Below, piece after piece: positions 1-5,069 of a stretch of DNA of 5,069 nt. The position numbers and the translations under genes were made by a program. The first letter of the stretch is position 1, and each line of letters begins with the position of its first letter. Below the pieces are notes generated by a model. The model worked only from the letters and a program-made list of their open reading frames with translations, was not told where the DNA came from and did not search any database. This stretch comes from Betaproteobacteria bacterium (lineage in GTDB: Bacteria > Pseudomonadota > Gammaproteobacteria > Burkholderiales > Burkholderiaceae_E): assembly GCA_016868095.1 (NCBI GenBank), contig VGHV01000210.1:1-5069 (forward strand), given 5' to 3'.

Positions 1-261
1 GAATTGAAAGCTCTGAAAATGTGTATGTGGTCCTATCGTGATCAGGGTGCGTTTCATGAGGCGGTAACCAACCAGATTCTCGATGCTCTCGTTGAACTGC
101 TTGCACCTCGCTACATGCGTTTAACCTCGCGTTGGTATGTTCGAGGCGGCATATACACCACGATCGCCGCCGAACATCGAAAACGGGGTTGGAAGGCTCC
201 AGTTCCCGTTGATTTAGGTACGCAGAGGTCCGAGCCGGTTCGCCCCTTTTCACAGGGATAA
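1..261 (+). CDS. queF: NADPH-dependent 7-cyano-7-deazaguanine reductase (QueF), C-terminal part
   Basis: QueF is a cytoplasmic enzyme that reduces the nitrile of preQ0 to the aminomethyl group of preQ1 using NADPH, a step in making queuosine for tRNA wobble positions. The frame is open from base 1, so the 5' part is outside the window and 86 residues are visible. They begin with ELKALK, which fits the family's E-x-K-x-x-K 'QueF motif' involved in NADPH use. FHE follows at residues 18-20, matching the His-Glu pair that contacts the substrate, and then the VRGGIYT segment shared by the tunnelling fold. The catalytic Cys and Asp would lie upstream and cannot be checked. Having the E-x-K motif directly before [10 protein letters not shown] matches the short, single-domain QueF form. 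About 25 residues after RGGI form a polar tail that I cannot assign. The GTP cyclohydrolase I (FolE) relatives lack this motif, so QueF is a firm call. The stop is TAA at 259-261. Confidence 0.93.
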   Translation, partial: ELKALKMCMWSYRDQGAFHEAVTNQILDALVELLAPRYMRLTSRWYVRGGIYTTIAAEHRKRGWKAPVPVDLGTQRSEPVRPFSQG

Positions 262-290
262 TGGGTCATCGATCACCGGGATTCAGGGCA

Positions 291-326
291 CGACGCAACC
301 TCGCAAAACGCTCCAATGCGACGCAA
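291..326 (+). repeat. 8-base direct repeat CGACGCAA upstream of dapD
   Basis: CGACGCAA occurs at 291-298 and again at 319-326, 28 bases apart start to start, with a related TCGCAA at 301-306 between them. The second copy runs directly into the AT-rich patch ahead of dapD. The repeat itself is plain in the sequence. A role as a regulator-binding site is only a guess, and an 8-base match can arise by chance. Confidence 0.3.
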
Positions 327-361
327 ATTAATTATTTCTTTGAACGCTTATCCAATTAGTC

Positions 362-365
362 AGGA
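362..365 (+). promoter_or_regulatory. Ribosome binding site of dapD
   Basis: AGGA at 362-365 lies five bases before the ATG at 371. It supports this start, which also gives a protein beginning exactly where other DapD proteins begin. Confidence 0.7.
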
Positions 366-370
366 ATGAC

Positions 371-1192
371 ATGAACCAACTTCAATCGCTCATCGAACAG
401 GCCTGGGAAGACAGGGCAAGTATCAACCCTCGTGATGCCAGCAAAGACTTGCGCCAGGCCGTTCAAGAAGTACTTGAACAGCTTGACGCAGGCACATTGC
501 GCGTTGCCGAGAAAACCGATGGGCAGTGGCAGGTCCATCAGTGGATTAAAAAGGCTGTCCTTCTCTCGTTTCGACTTGAAGAAAACCAAATCATGCCTTC
601 GGGTCCTATGCAGTTTTACGACAAAGTTCCTACCAAGTTTGTGGACTACGATGCAGCGCGATTTGCTCAGGGTGGCTTTCGAGTGGTCCCCCCTGCCGTG
701 GCTCGTCGAGGAAGTTTCATCGCCAAAAACGTGGTCCTGATGCCCTCGTTTGTCAACATTGGCGCTTATGTCGATGAAGGCACCATGGTCGACACTTGGG
801 CAACGGTCGGGTCTTGTGCCCAAATTGGCAAGCATGTTCATTTGTCTGGGGGTGTTGGCATTGGTGGCGTGCTTGAACCCTTGCAGGCCAATCCAACCAT
901 CATCGAAGATAATTGCTTCATCGGCGCTCGATCCGAAGTGGTTGAAGGCGTTGTCGTTGAAGCAAACTCGGTACTCTCGATGGGTGTCTTCATTGGACAA
1001 AGCACAAAGATTTTTGATCGGACCACAGGACAAGTTCTTTACGGTCGCGTACCCTCGGGTTCGGTTGTTGTGCCGGGAACCCTACCCTCATCAGATGGCA
1101 GTTGCGCACTTTATGCCGCGATCATCGTGAAACGGGTCGATGCACAAACCCGTGCAAAAACAGCGATTAACGAGCTCTTACGCGGCGACTAG
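371..1192 (+). CDS. dapD: 2,3,4,5-tetrahydropyridine-2,6-dicarboxylate N-succinyltransferase (DapD)
   Basis: DapD is a cytoplasmic trimer that transfers succinate from succinyl-CoA to tetrahydrodipicolinate, committing it to the succinylase branch of diaminopimelate and lysine synthesis. The 273 residues match the usual family length (about 274 in E. coli) and can be aligned from memory almost end to end. Residues 1-100 form the N-terminal helical domain, with [10 protein letters not shown] at 44-53. From about residue 105 the left-handed beta-helix begins, with its hexapeptide-type repeats and the highly conserved [14 protein letters not shown] (140-153), [19 protein letters not shown] (157-175) and ARSEVVEG (186-193). 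Asp141 and Glu189 coincide with residues proposed as catalytic in characterised DapD. The protein ends with the typical NELLRGD. prmB follows after 35 bases, probably in one operon. The expected partner dapE is not adjacent. A 225-residue open frame on the opposite strand over this gene is a shadow of its biased codon use. Confidence 0.98.
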   Translation: MNQLQSLIEQAWEDRASINPRDASKDLRQAVQEVLEQLDAGTLRVAEKTDGQWQVHQWIKKAVLLSFRLEENQIMPSGPMQFYDKVPTKFVDYDAARFAQGGFRVVPPAVARRGSFIAKNVVLMPSFVNIGAYVDEGTMVDTWATVGSCAQIGKHVHLSGGVGIGGVLEPLQANPTIIEDNCFIGARSEVVEGVVVEANSVLSMGVFIGQSTKIFDRTTGQVLYGRVPSGSVVVPGTLPSSDGSCALYAAIIVKRVDAQTRAKTAINELLRGD

Positions 1193-1216
1193 ATAGGAAC
1201 AGGTGGACTTAGGTTT

Positions 1217-1220
1217 GGAG
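1217..1220 (+). promoter_or_regulatory. Ribosome binding site deciding the TTG start of prmB
   Basis: GGAG at 1217-1220 lies seven bases before TTG at 1228. An in-frame TAG at 1222-1224 excludes any start further upstream. The next in-frame TTG, at 1282, has no such site in front of it, so TTG 1228 is preferred. Confidence 0.65.
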
Positions 1221-1227
1221 CTAGCGC

Positions 1228-2145
1228 TTGCAGCGTAAAAATCAACAGCGACTCAAATGGCTTTGCCACGGCAATCGGCGTTTGATCGACGGGTTAAGGG
1301 TTGCCGTTTCGATCTTTGAGTCAGAGCACTTGAGTTTCGGGCAGGGCACCGCTGATGCCTTTGAAGATGCAGTCTGGCTATTGCTGTGGTCGCTTGATTT
1401 GCCACGCGACCGCCTTGATGATTTTCGCGAAAGTATCGTGCCCGCATCGGAATGGCGAGCCATTTCGCACTTGATCAGAAAACGGGTCGACCAGCGCACT
1501 CCCGTGTCCTATCTGACAGGTGAGGCATGGCTTGCCGGTTTGCGCTTTCGCTCGGATCAACGGGCCTTGATCCCAAGATCGCTACTGGTTGAAGCACTTT
1601 CGTTTTGCATCGACGAAGGATTAATTTCACAAGCGTCCCACGTGCTGGATCTTTGCACAGGCTCGGGCAGCATCCTGATCCACGCCGGGCATCGTTTTCC
1701 CGATGCGGCGCTTTTCGGCTCGGACTTGAGTGCACAGGCTCTTGAGCTTGCCCGGGTGAATCTAAACGAGCATGGCTTGAGCAGTCGGGCCACCCTCAAA
1801 CAAGGATCAGGCCTTGAGCCTTGGGATGATGTCTGCTTCGATCTGATCCTTTGCAATCCGCCCTATGTCAATCAGGGATCGATGCGAGCGCTTCCCGCCG
1901 AGTTTTTGGCAGAGCCAGCCAGTGCGCTCGATGGTGGTTTGGATGGTATGGATTTTTGTCGATTATTCCTTAGCGAGGCACAAGCCAAGCTCAGCAATGA
2001 GGGACAGATACTGTTGGAAATTGGGCACGAAGCTGCTCATTTCGACGCTGCATTCCCAGCGCTTGAAAAGACTTGGATCCCAGTGCAAGCAGGTGAATCG
2101 ATGGTGGCGCTCATCACAGGCAAGGCCTTATTGCGCCTCGGATAA
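1228..2145 (+). CDS. prmB: 50S ribosomal protein L3 N5-glutamine methyltransferase (PrmB)
   Basis: PrmB uses S-adenosylmethionine to methylate a glutamine side chain of ribosomal protein L3, acting in the cytoplasm during 50S assembly. The 305 residues are close to the E. coli length of 310. Residues 1-85 are a helical substrate-binding domain including SFGQGTADAFEDAV (36-49). The stretch RTPVSYLTGEAWLAG (90-104) and the following IPRS (115-118) have the AW and PRS features of PrmB rather than of the release-factor enzyme PrmC. The Rossmann methyltransferase domain shows SAM motif I LDLCTGSGSI at 140-149, an acidic residue at Asp166, and the catalytic NPPY at 210-213. All key residues are present. 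Translation appears to start at TTG, supported by GGAG upstream and an in-frame stop just before it; the annotated N-terminus may be imprecise by up to 18 residues. It lies between dapD and the ABC-F gene with short gaps. Confidence 0.95.
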   Translation: MQRKNQQRLKWLCHGNRRLIDGLRVAVSIFESEHLSFGQGTADAFEDAVWLLLWSLDLPRDRLDDFRESIVPASEWRAISHLIRKRVDQRTPVSYLTGEAWLAGLRFRSDQRALIPRSLLVEALSFCIDEGLISQASHVLDLCTGSGSILIHAGHRFPDAALFGSDLSAQALELARVNLNEHGLSSRATLKQGSGLEPWDDVCFDLILCNPPYVNQGSMRALPAEFLAEPASALDGGLDGMDFCRLFLSEAQAKLSNEGQILLEIGHEAAHFDAAFPALEKTWIPVQAGESMVALITGKALLRLG

Positions 2146-2165
2146 ACCGGGATGCAAGCACAGGC

Positions 2166-4112
2166 ATGATCCGAATTAAGCATCTGAGTCTATCGCGCGG
2201 CAGCAAGCAAATTCTTCGCGACGCAAACCTTGACTTACCGATGCAAGGCTGTATCGGTTTAGTTGGGGCAAATGGCTGTGGCAAATCAAGTCTTTTAGCC
2301 GCCTTGCAGGGTGAACTCTTACCCGACGAAGGCAGCATCGACATGCCAACGATGCGCGTGGTTGCGCTCGAGCAATCATTACCGCAGTCGACCTTGCCGG
2401 CGTGGCAATGGCTTCTCGAGCAGGATCTCGAACTCAGTCGAAGCGTTCACGCACAAGCGCTTGCCATGGCGGCCGATGATGCCCAGGCGATTGCGCTTGC
2501 CAATGAAGCCTGGGTCGAAGCCGGAGGGCCCGACGCCCAAGCCAGAGTCATGAGGCTTTTGCACGGACTCGGATTTTCAGCATCCCAATCCGAGCAGGCT
2601 GTGCAACGTCTATCGGGAGGCTGGCGGATGCGCCTCAATCTTGCCAGGGCACTTTTCGTGCCTTCAGATTTGCTGCTTCTCGATGAGCCGAGCAATCACC
2701 TTGATTTGGATGCGGTACTGTGGCTGGAACGATGGCTTAAACGCTACGAGGGACTCTGCTTAATCGTTTCTCATGATCGCGACTTTTTAGACGCCTGTGT
2801 TCAAAGCACTGTTCATGTTCACGATACCCAGCTTCGTAGTTACCGAGGAGGGTATAGCGCCATGGAACGGGCACGCGCCGAGCAGCATCAGCAAGCCGAG
2901 CGTGTGCGCAACAAGCAGGATGAACAACGCGAACATCTCGAGCGTTTTATTCAACGCTTCAGGGCTCAGGCGACCAAGGCGCGCCAGGTGCAAAGCCGAA
3001 TCAAGATGCTCGAGTCGATGCAGGCAGCGCCGCGTGTTGATGCCGCGGTACAGCTTGATTTGCCGCTCGACGAAGCGCAAGACTGCCCGGATCCCATCAT
3101 CAGTGGTGAAAACTTAAGCATAGGCTATGCACCACTGGTACTTTGCCGAGTCAGGCGCTTTACCTTGGGGCGCGGCGATCGAATCGGTCTACTCGGTGCC
3201 AACGGCGCTGGCAAATCAACCTGGGTGAAGCATGTCGTTGGCGAGATGCAAGCCATTGATGGGCGGCTATCAAGAGCAAAGCATGCTCGGATCGGCTATT
3301 TTTCTCAAAGTGCAGTTGAAGAGCTAAGGCCCGACGACAACGCCCTTGAACACTTGCGGCGTCTTGCGCCGAGCTATACCGAGCAAGCCTTAAGAGACTG
3401 GCTCGGCCGATTTGCCATCCGAGGTGATGAGGCCTTACGACCGATTGCACCGATGTCAGGCGGCGAGCGCGCTCGCATTGCCTTGGCAGCGCTTTTTATT
3501 CACAAGCCTCAAGCACTCATCCTCGATGAGCCCACCAACCACCTTGACGCAATAACCCGAGATGCGCTTGCCCAAGCCTTGGCAGGCTTTCAAGGCGCGC
3601 TCTTGTTGGTTTCACACGATCGCTACTTGCTGCGTGCCTGCGTTGACAGTCTTTGGATTCTTCGCGATCAACAGCTTGAAGCTTTCGATGGTGATCTGAG
3701 CGATTACGAGCAAGATTTACTTCAACGCAAAAAGGCTGCCGAGTTCGGCCTTGATCAACAGGCCAGTGGTTCCAACCGATCAAAGCAACAACTGCGGCAA
3801 TTTGCGGCCAAACAACGCGAGGCGCTCAAGCAAGTACTCAAGCCGCTTGAGCAAGCCATCAAACGCTGCGAAACGAGCATGGAAGCACTGCGTCAGAGCA
3901 TCGCAGCTTGTGACGCCCTGCTTTTGCAACCGCCAGGCGATAACTCGAGCCGCTGGCAGGAAGCAGCAAGAACCCGCGCTCACAATGAACGCCTGCTGCA
4001 AATGCAAGAAGATGAATGGCTTGAACTTTCAGCCGATCTTGAAGAGCGTCGCAAAGACTTTCTGGCAAGCGACGCAAAGCCCGCCCTTAATGGACATATT
4101 GCGGAATCCTAA
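2166..4112 (+). CDS. yheS: ABC-F family ATPase, YheS-like
   Basis: ABC-F proteins are soluble twin-ATPase proteins without membrane segments that bind the ribosomal E site and influence translation. The precise role of YheS is less settled than that of EttA. The 648 residues resemble E. coli YheS (637) throughout. The first nucleotide-binding domain has Walker A GANGCGKS (34-41), signature LSGGW (149-153), Walker B LLLLDEPSNHLD (169-180, catalytic Glu174) and switch His203. A charged helical linker, about 210-310, includes RFRAQATKARQVQSRIKMLE (264-283), which is close to YheS. The second domain has GANGAGKS (344-351), MSGGERARIAL (430-440), LILDEPTNHLD (451-461, Glu455) and His484. Residues from about 515 to 640 form a Lys/Glu/Gln-rich, probably coiled-coil C-terminal extension, as in YheS and Uup. 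The first Walker B has Ser instead of the usual Thr in DEPTNHLD. The ATG at 2166 lies 20 bases after prmB with only a weak upstream site (GGGA, 2149-2152), suggesting translational coupling. Uup is the alternative assignment but fits less well. Confidence 0.93.
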   Translation: MIRIKHLSLSRGSKQILRDANLDLPMQGCIGLVGANGCGKSSLLAALQGELLPDEGSIDMPTMRVVALEQSLPQSTLPAWQWLLEQDLELSRSVHAQALAMAADDAQAIALANEAWVEAGGPDAQARVMRLLHGLGFSASQSEQAVQRLSGGWRMRLNLARALFVPSDLLLLDEPSNHLDLDAVLWLERWLKRYEGLCLIVSHDRDFLDACVQSTVHVHDTQLRSYRGGYSAMERARAEQHQQAERVRNKQDEQREHLERFIQRFRAQATKARQVQSRIKMLESMQAAPRVDAAVQLDLPLDEAQDCPDPIISGENLSIGYAPLVLCRVRRFTLGRGDRIGLLGANGAGKSTWVKHVVGEMQAIDGRLSRAKHARIGYFSQSAVEELRPDDNALEHLRRLAPSYTEQALRDWLGRFAIRGDEALRPIAPMSGGERARIALAALFIHKPQALILDEPTNHLDAITRDALAQALAGFQGALLLVSHDRYLLRACVDSLWILRDQQLEAFDGDLSDYEQDLLQRKKAAEFGLDQQASGSNRSKQQLRQFAAKQREALKQVLKPLEQAIKRCETSMEALRQSIAACDALLLQPPGDNSSRWQEAARTRAHNERLLQMQEDEWLELSADLEERRKDFLASDAKPALNGHIAES

Positions 4113-4217
4113 GGCAATCGTCCTAACTTGGTCGAGCTTGTAGAGGGCTAGAATCAAAGCCATGACATGAGGACATCCGCCGATGATATCTTGTAAAGCC
4201 CAAGGGACTAGCCGTTC
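4113..4217 (+). promoter_or_regulatory. Intergenic gap with weak promoter candidates for the downstream dehydrogenase
   Basis: The 105-base gap and the change of function across it suggest a separate promoter. Two weak candidates are visible. One is TTGGTC (4128-4133) with TAGAAT (4149-4154), spaced 15 bases. The other is ATGACA (4162-4167) with an extended -10 TGATATCTT (4184-4192), spaced 19 bases. Neither has ideal spacing, and the second would leave a leader of only about 20 bases. No hairpin plus T-run terminator was found after the ABC-F gene, so read-through is possible. Confidence 0.25.
4202..4207 (+). promoter_or_regulatory. Ribosome binding site of the 3-hydroxyacyl-CoA dehydrogenase gene
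   Basis: AAGGGA at 4202-4207 lies ten bases before ATG 4218. An in-frame TAG at 4209-4211 rules out any start upstream of this ATG. Confidence 0.55.
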
Positions 4218-5069
4218 ATGAGCCAGAAAACCTTTGATCAACAGCAAGTCAGCCCAGCAGCGGGCTTTCAACGCGTCGGCGTTGTTGGCGCCGGTGCGAT
4301 GGGTCGAGGTATCGCTCAAATCATCGCCCAAATCGGGATCCCGACGCGCTTGCACGATAGCGATGGCAAAGCGCTAAAGGCAGCACAGGCCTCGATTCAC
4401 AGCACCTGGGCGATGATGCATGAAAAGGGACGTTTGTCGGCTTCCCAACTCGAAAAGGCCCAGGAAGCACTAAGCCTCAGCAATAGTTTGGAAGGCCTTG
4501 CAGACTGTGATCTCGTTATTGAAGCGATCGTCGAAAGGCTCGACATCAAGCAGGCGCTGCTCAAACAACTCGAATCGATGGTTCAAGTCGACACGGTGCT
4601 TGCCTCAAACACCTCGTCGCTTTCGGTTGCAGCGATGGCATCCTGTCTACAGCACCCCGAGCGGGTTGCGGGCTACCATTTCTTCAATCCAGTACCCTTG
4701 ATGAAAATTGTTGAGGTCGTCCGCGCGGCCAAGACATCAGGCCATGTGGTTGAACGTCTCACGGCACTGGCAAAGGCCGTAGGTCACCGGGCCGTGGTCT
4801 GCGGCGATACACCAGGCTTCATTGTCAACCACGCTGGCAGAGGTTTTGGGCCTGAATCGCTGCGTGCGCTTGGCGATGCAGTTGCTCCGGTTCAAGTCAT
4901 TGATCGCCTATTGCGCGACCAGGTTCAGTTCGATGGTAAGGGTTTTAAACTCGGCCCCTTCGAGTTGATGGATCTCACCGCCATCGACGTGTCGCACCCG
5001 GTGATGGAATCGATCTACCACCAGTATTACGAAGAGCCACGCTACCGCCCTTCGGTTATTACCGCACAG
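4218..5069 (+). CDS. 3-hydroxyacyl-CoA dehydrogenase, N-terminal 284 residues (runs off window)
   Basis: This enzyme oxidises (S)-3-hydroxyacyl-CoA to 3-ketoacyl-CoA with NAD+ in beta-oxidation or in phenylacetate-type aromatic acyl-CoA breakdown. The frame is open from ATG 4218 to the last base, so the C-terminus is missing. The Rossmann domain starts with VGVVGAGAMGRGIAQ (20-34), including the GxGxxG dinucleotide loop. Asp47 is placed to bind the adenosine ribose, favouring NAD over NADP. Catalytic-site residues aligned to the mammalian enzyme are all present: Ser133 in ASNTSSL, His154 and Glu166 in YHFFNPVPLMKIVEV, and Asn204 in DTPGFIVN. The C-terminal helical domain begins at about 205. 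The sequence resembles the long form of about 475-510 residues (PaaH/PaaC type), which carries two such helical domains. Compared with E. coli PaaH as I recall it, about five extra residues occur near 235-242. Whether it serves phenylacetate or fatty-acid degradation cannot be told without the neighbours, so no symbol is given. Confidence 0.94.
   Translation, partial: MSQKTFDQQQVSPAAGFQRVGVVGAGAMGRGIAQIIAQIGIPTRLHDSDGKALKAAQASIHSTWAMMHEKGRLSASQLEKAQEALSLSNSLEGLADCDLVIEAIVERLDIKQALLKQLESMVQVDTVLASNTSSLSVAAMASCLQHPERVAGYHFFNPVPLMKIVEVVRAAKTSGHVVERLTALAKAVGHRAVVCGDTPGFIVNHAGRGFGPESLRALGDAVAPVQVIDRLLRDQVQFDGKGFKLGPFELMDLTAIDVSHPVMESIYHQYYEEPRYRPSVITAQ

Larger units (their letters stand above)
262..370 (+). 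promoter_or_regulatory. queF-dapD intergenic region, probable dapD promoter region
   Basis: This 109-base gap holds no reading frame of note. Its second half contains an AT-rich patch at about 325-341, in contrast to the surrounding coding DNA, which is where a dapD promoter would be expected. I could not pick a convincing pair of -35 and -10 hexamers: TTGAAC at 340-345 resembles a -35 box but lies too close to the dapD start to serve it. No hairpin followed by a T-run is visible after queF, so either no intrinsic terminator exists here or termination depends on Rho. An 8-base direct repeat in the gap is listed separately. Confidence 0.35.

Noticed and set aside
270..279. Near-palindrome around ATCGAT after queF as a possible terminator
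   Set aside because: The two halves abut without a loop, contain a mismatch, and are not followed by a T-run.
356..1033. A 225-residue open frame on the minus strand over dapD
   Set aside because: It lies opposite an unmistakable dapD, matches no family I recognise, and its openness is explained by the codon bias of the sense gene.
1865..2179. A 104-residue + strand frame overlapping the end of prmB and the start of the ABC-F gene
   Set aside because: It is out of frame with two well-supported genes, is rich in Arg, Ser, Trp and Cys, and has no ribosome binding site or recognisable domain.
2268..3630. Similar stretches within the ABC-F gene as a possible DNA repeat
   Set aside because: They encode the Walker, signature and switch motifs of its two homologous ATPase domains, so the similarity is ordinary protein homology.
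4128..4141. Possible sigma-54 promoter (TTGG...TTG)
   Set aside because: The distance between the GG and the TTG elements is about two bases too short and the C-A-C-G core is missing.
4167..4196. Possible nine-codon leader peptide (MRTSADDIL) before the dehydrogenase
   Set aside because: It has no clear ribosome binding site, no run of regulatory codons, and no attenuator-like hairpin after it.

Overview
The window is a stretch of chromosomal housekeeping genes, all on the + strand, from a proteobacterium. The protein sequences look most like Betaproteobacteria, probably Burkholderiales. The pointers are the QueF tail, the DapD, the PrmB followed by a YheS-type ABC-F protein, and a long-form 3-hydroxyacyl-CoA dehydrogenase of a type I know from that group. 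This placement comes from remembered family resemblance, not from a search. Base composition looks even along the window, with no sign of mobile elements, phage, CRISPR, tRNA or rRNA.

Layout: (1) 1-261 is the C-terminal end of queF, the nitrile reductase that makes preQ1 for queuosine tRNA modification; its 5' part lies outside the window. (2) 262-370 is a non-coding gap with an AT-rich patch just before dapD, probably holding its promoter, plus a short direct repeat. (3) 371-1192 is dapD, the succinyltransferase of lysine/diaminopimelate synthesis. (4) 1228-2145 is prmB, the methyltransferase of ribosomal protein L3, starting at TTG. (5) 2166-4112 is a YheS-like ABC-F ATPase with two complete nucleotide-binding domains. 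(6) 4113-4217 is a 105-base gap with only weak promoter-like signals. (7) 4218 to the window end is the N-terminal 284 residues of a 3-hydroxyacyl-CoA dehydrogenase that runs off the edge.

dapD, prmB and the ABC-F gene are separated by 35 and 20 bases and probably form one transcription unit. It joins cell-wall/lysine precursor synthesis with two ribosome-related proteins, one modifying L3 and one a ribosome-associated ATPase. The dehydrogenase belongs to fatty-acid or aromatic acyl-CoA breakdown and is likely transcribed separately.

I see no undescribed system here. The most notable point is gene order: dapE, which I expect between dapD and prmB in related bacteria, is absent with no room for a remnant, and queF rather than dapC lies upstream of dapD.
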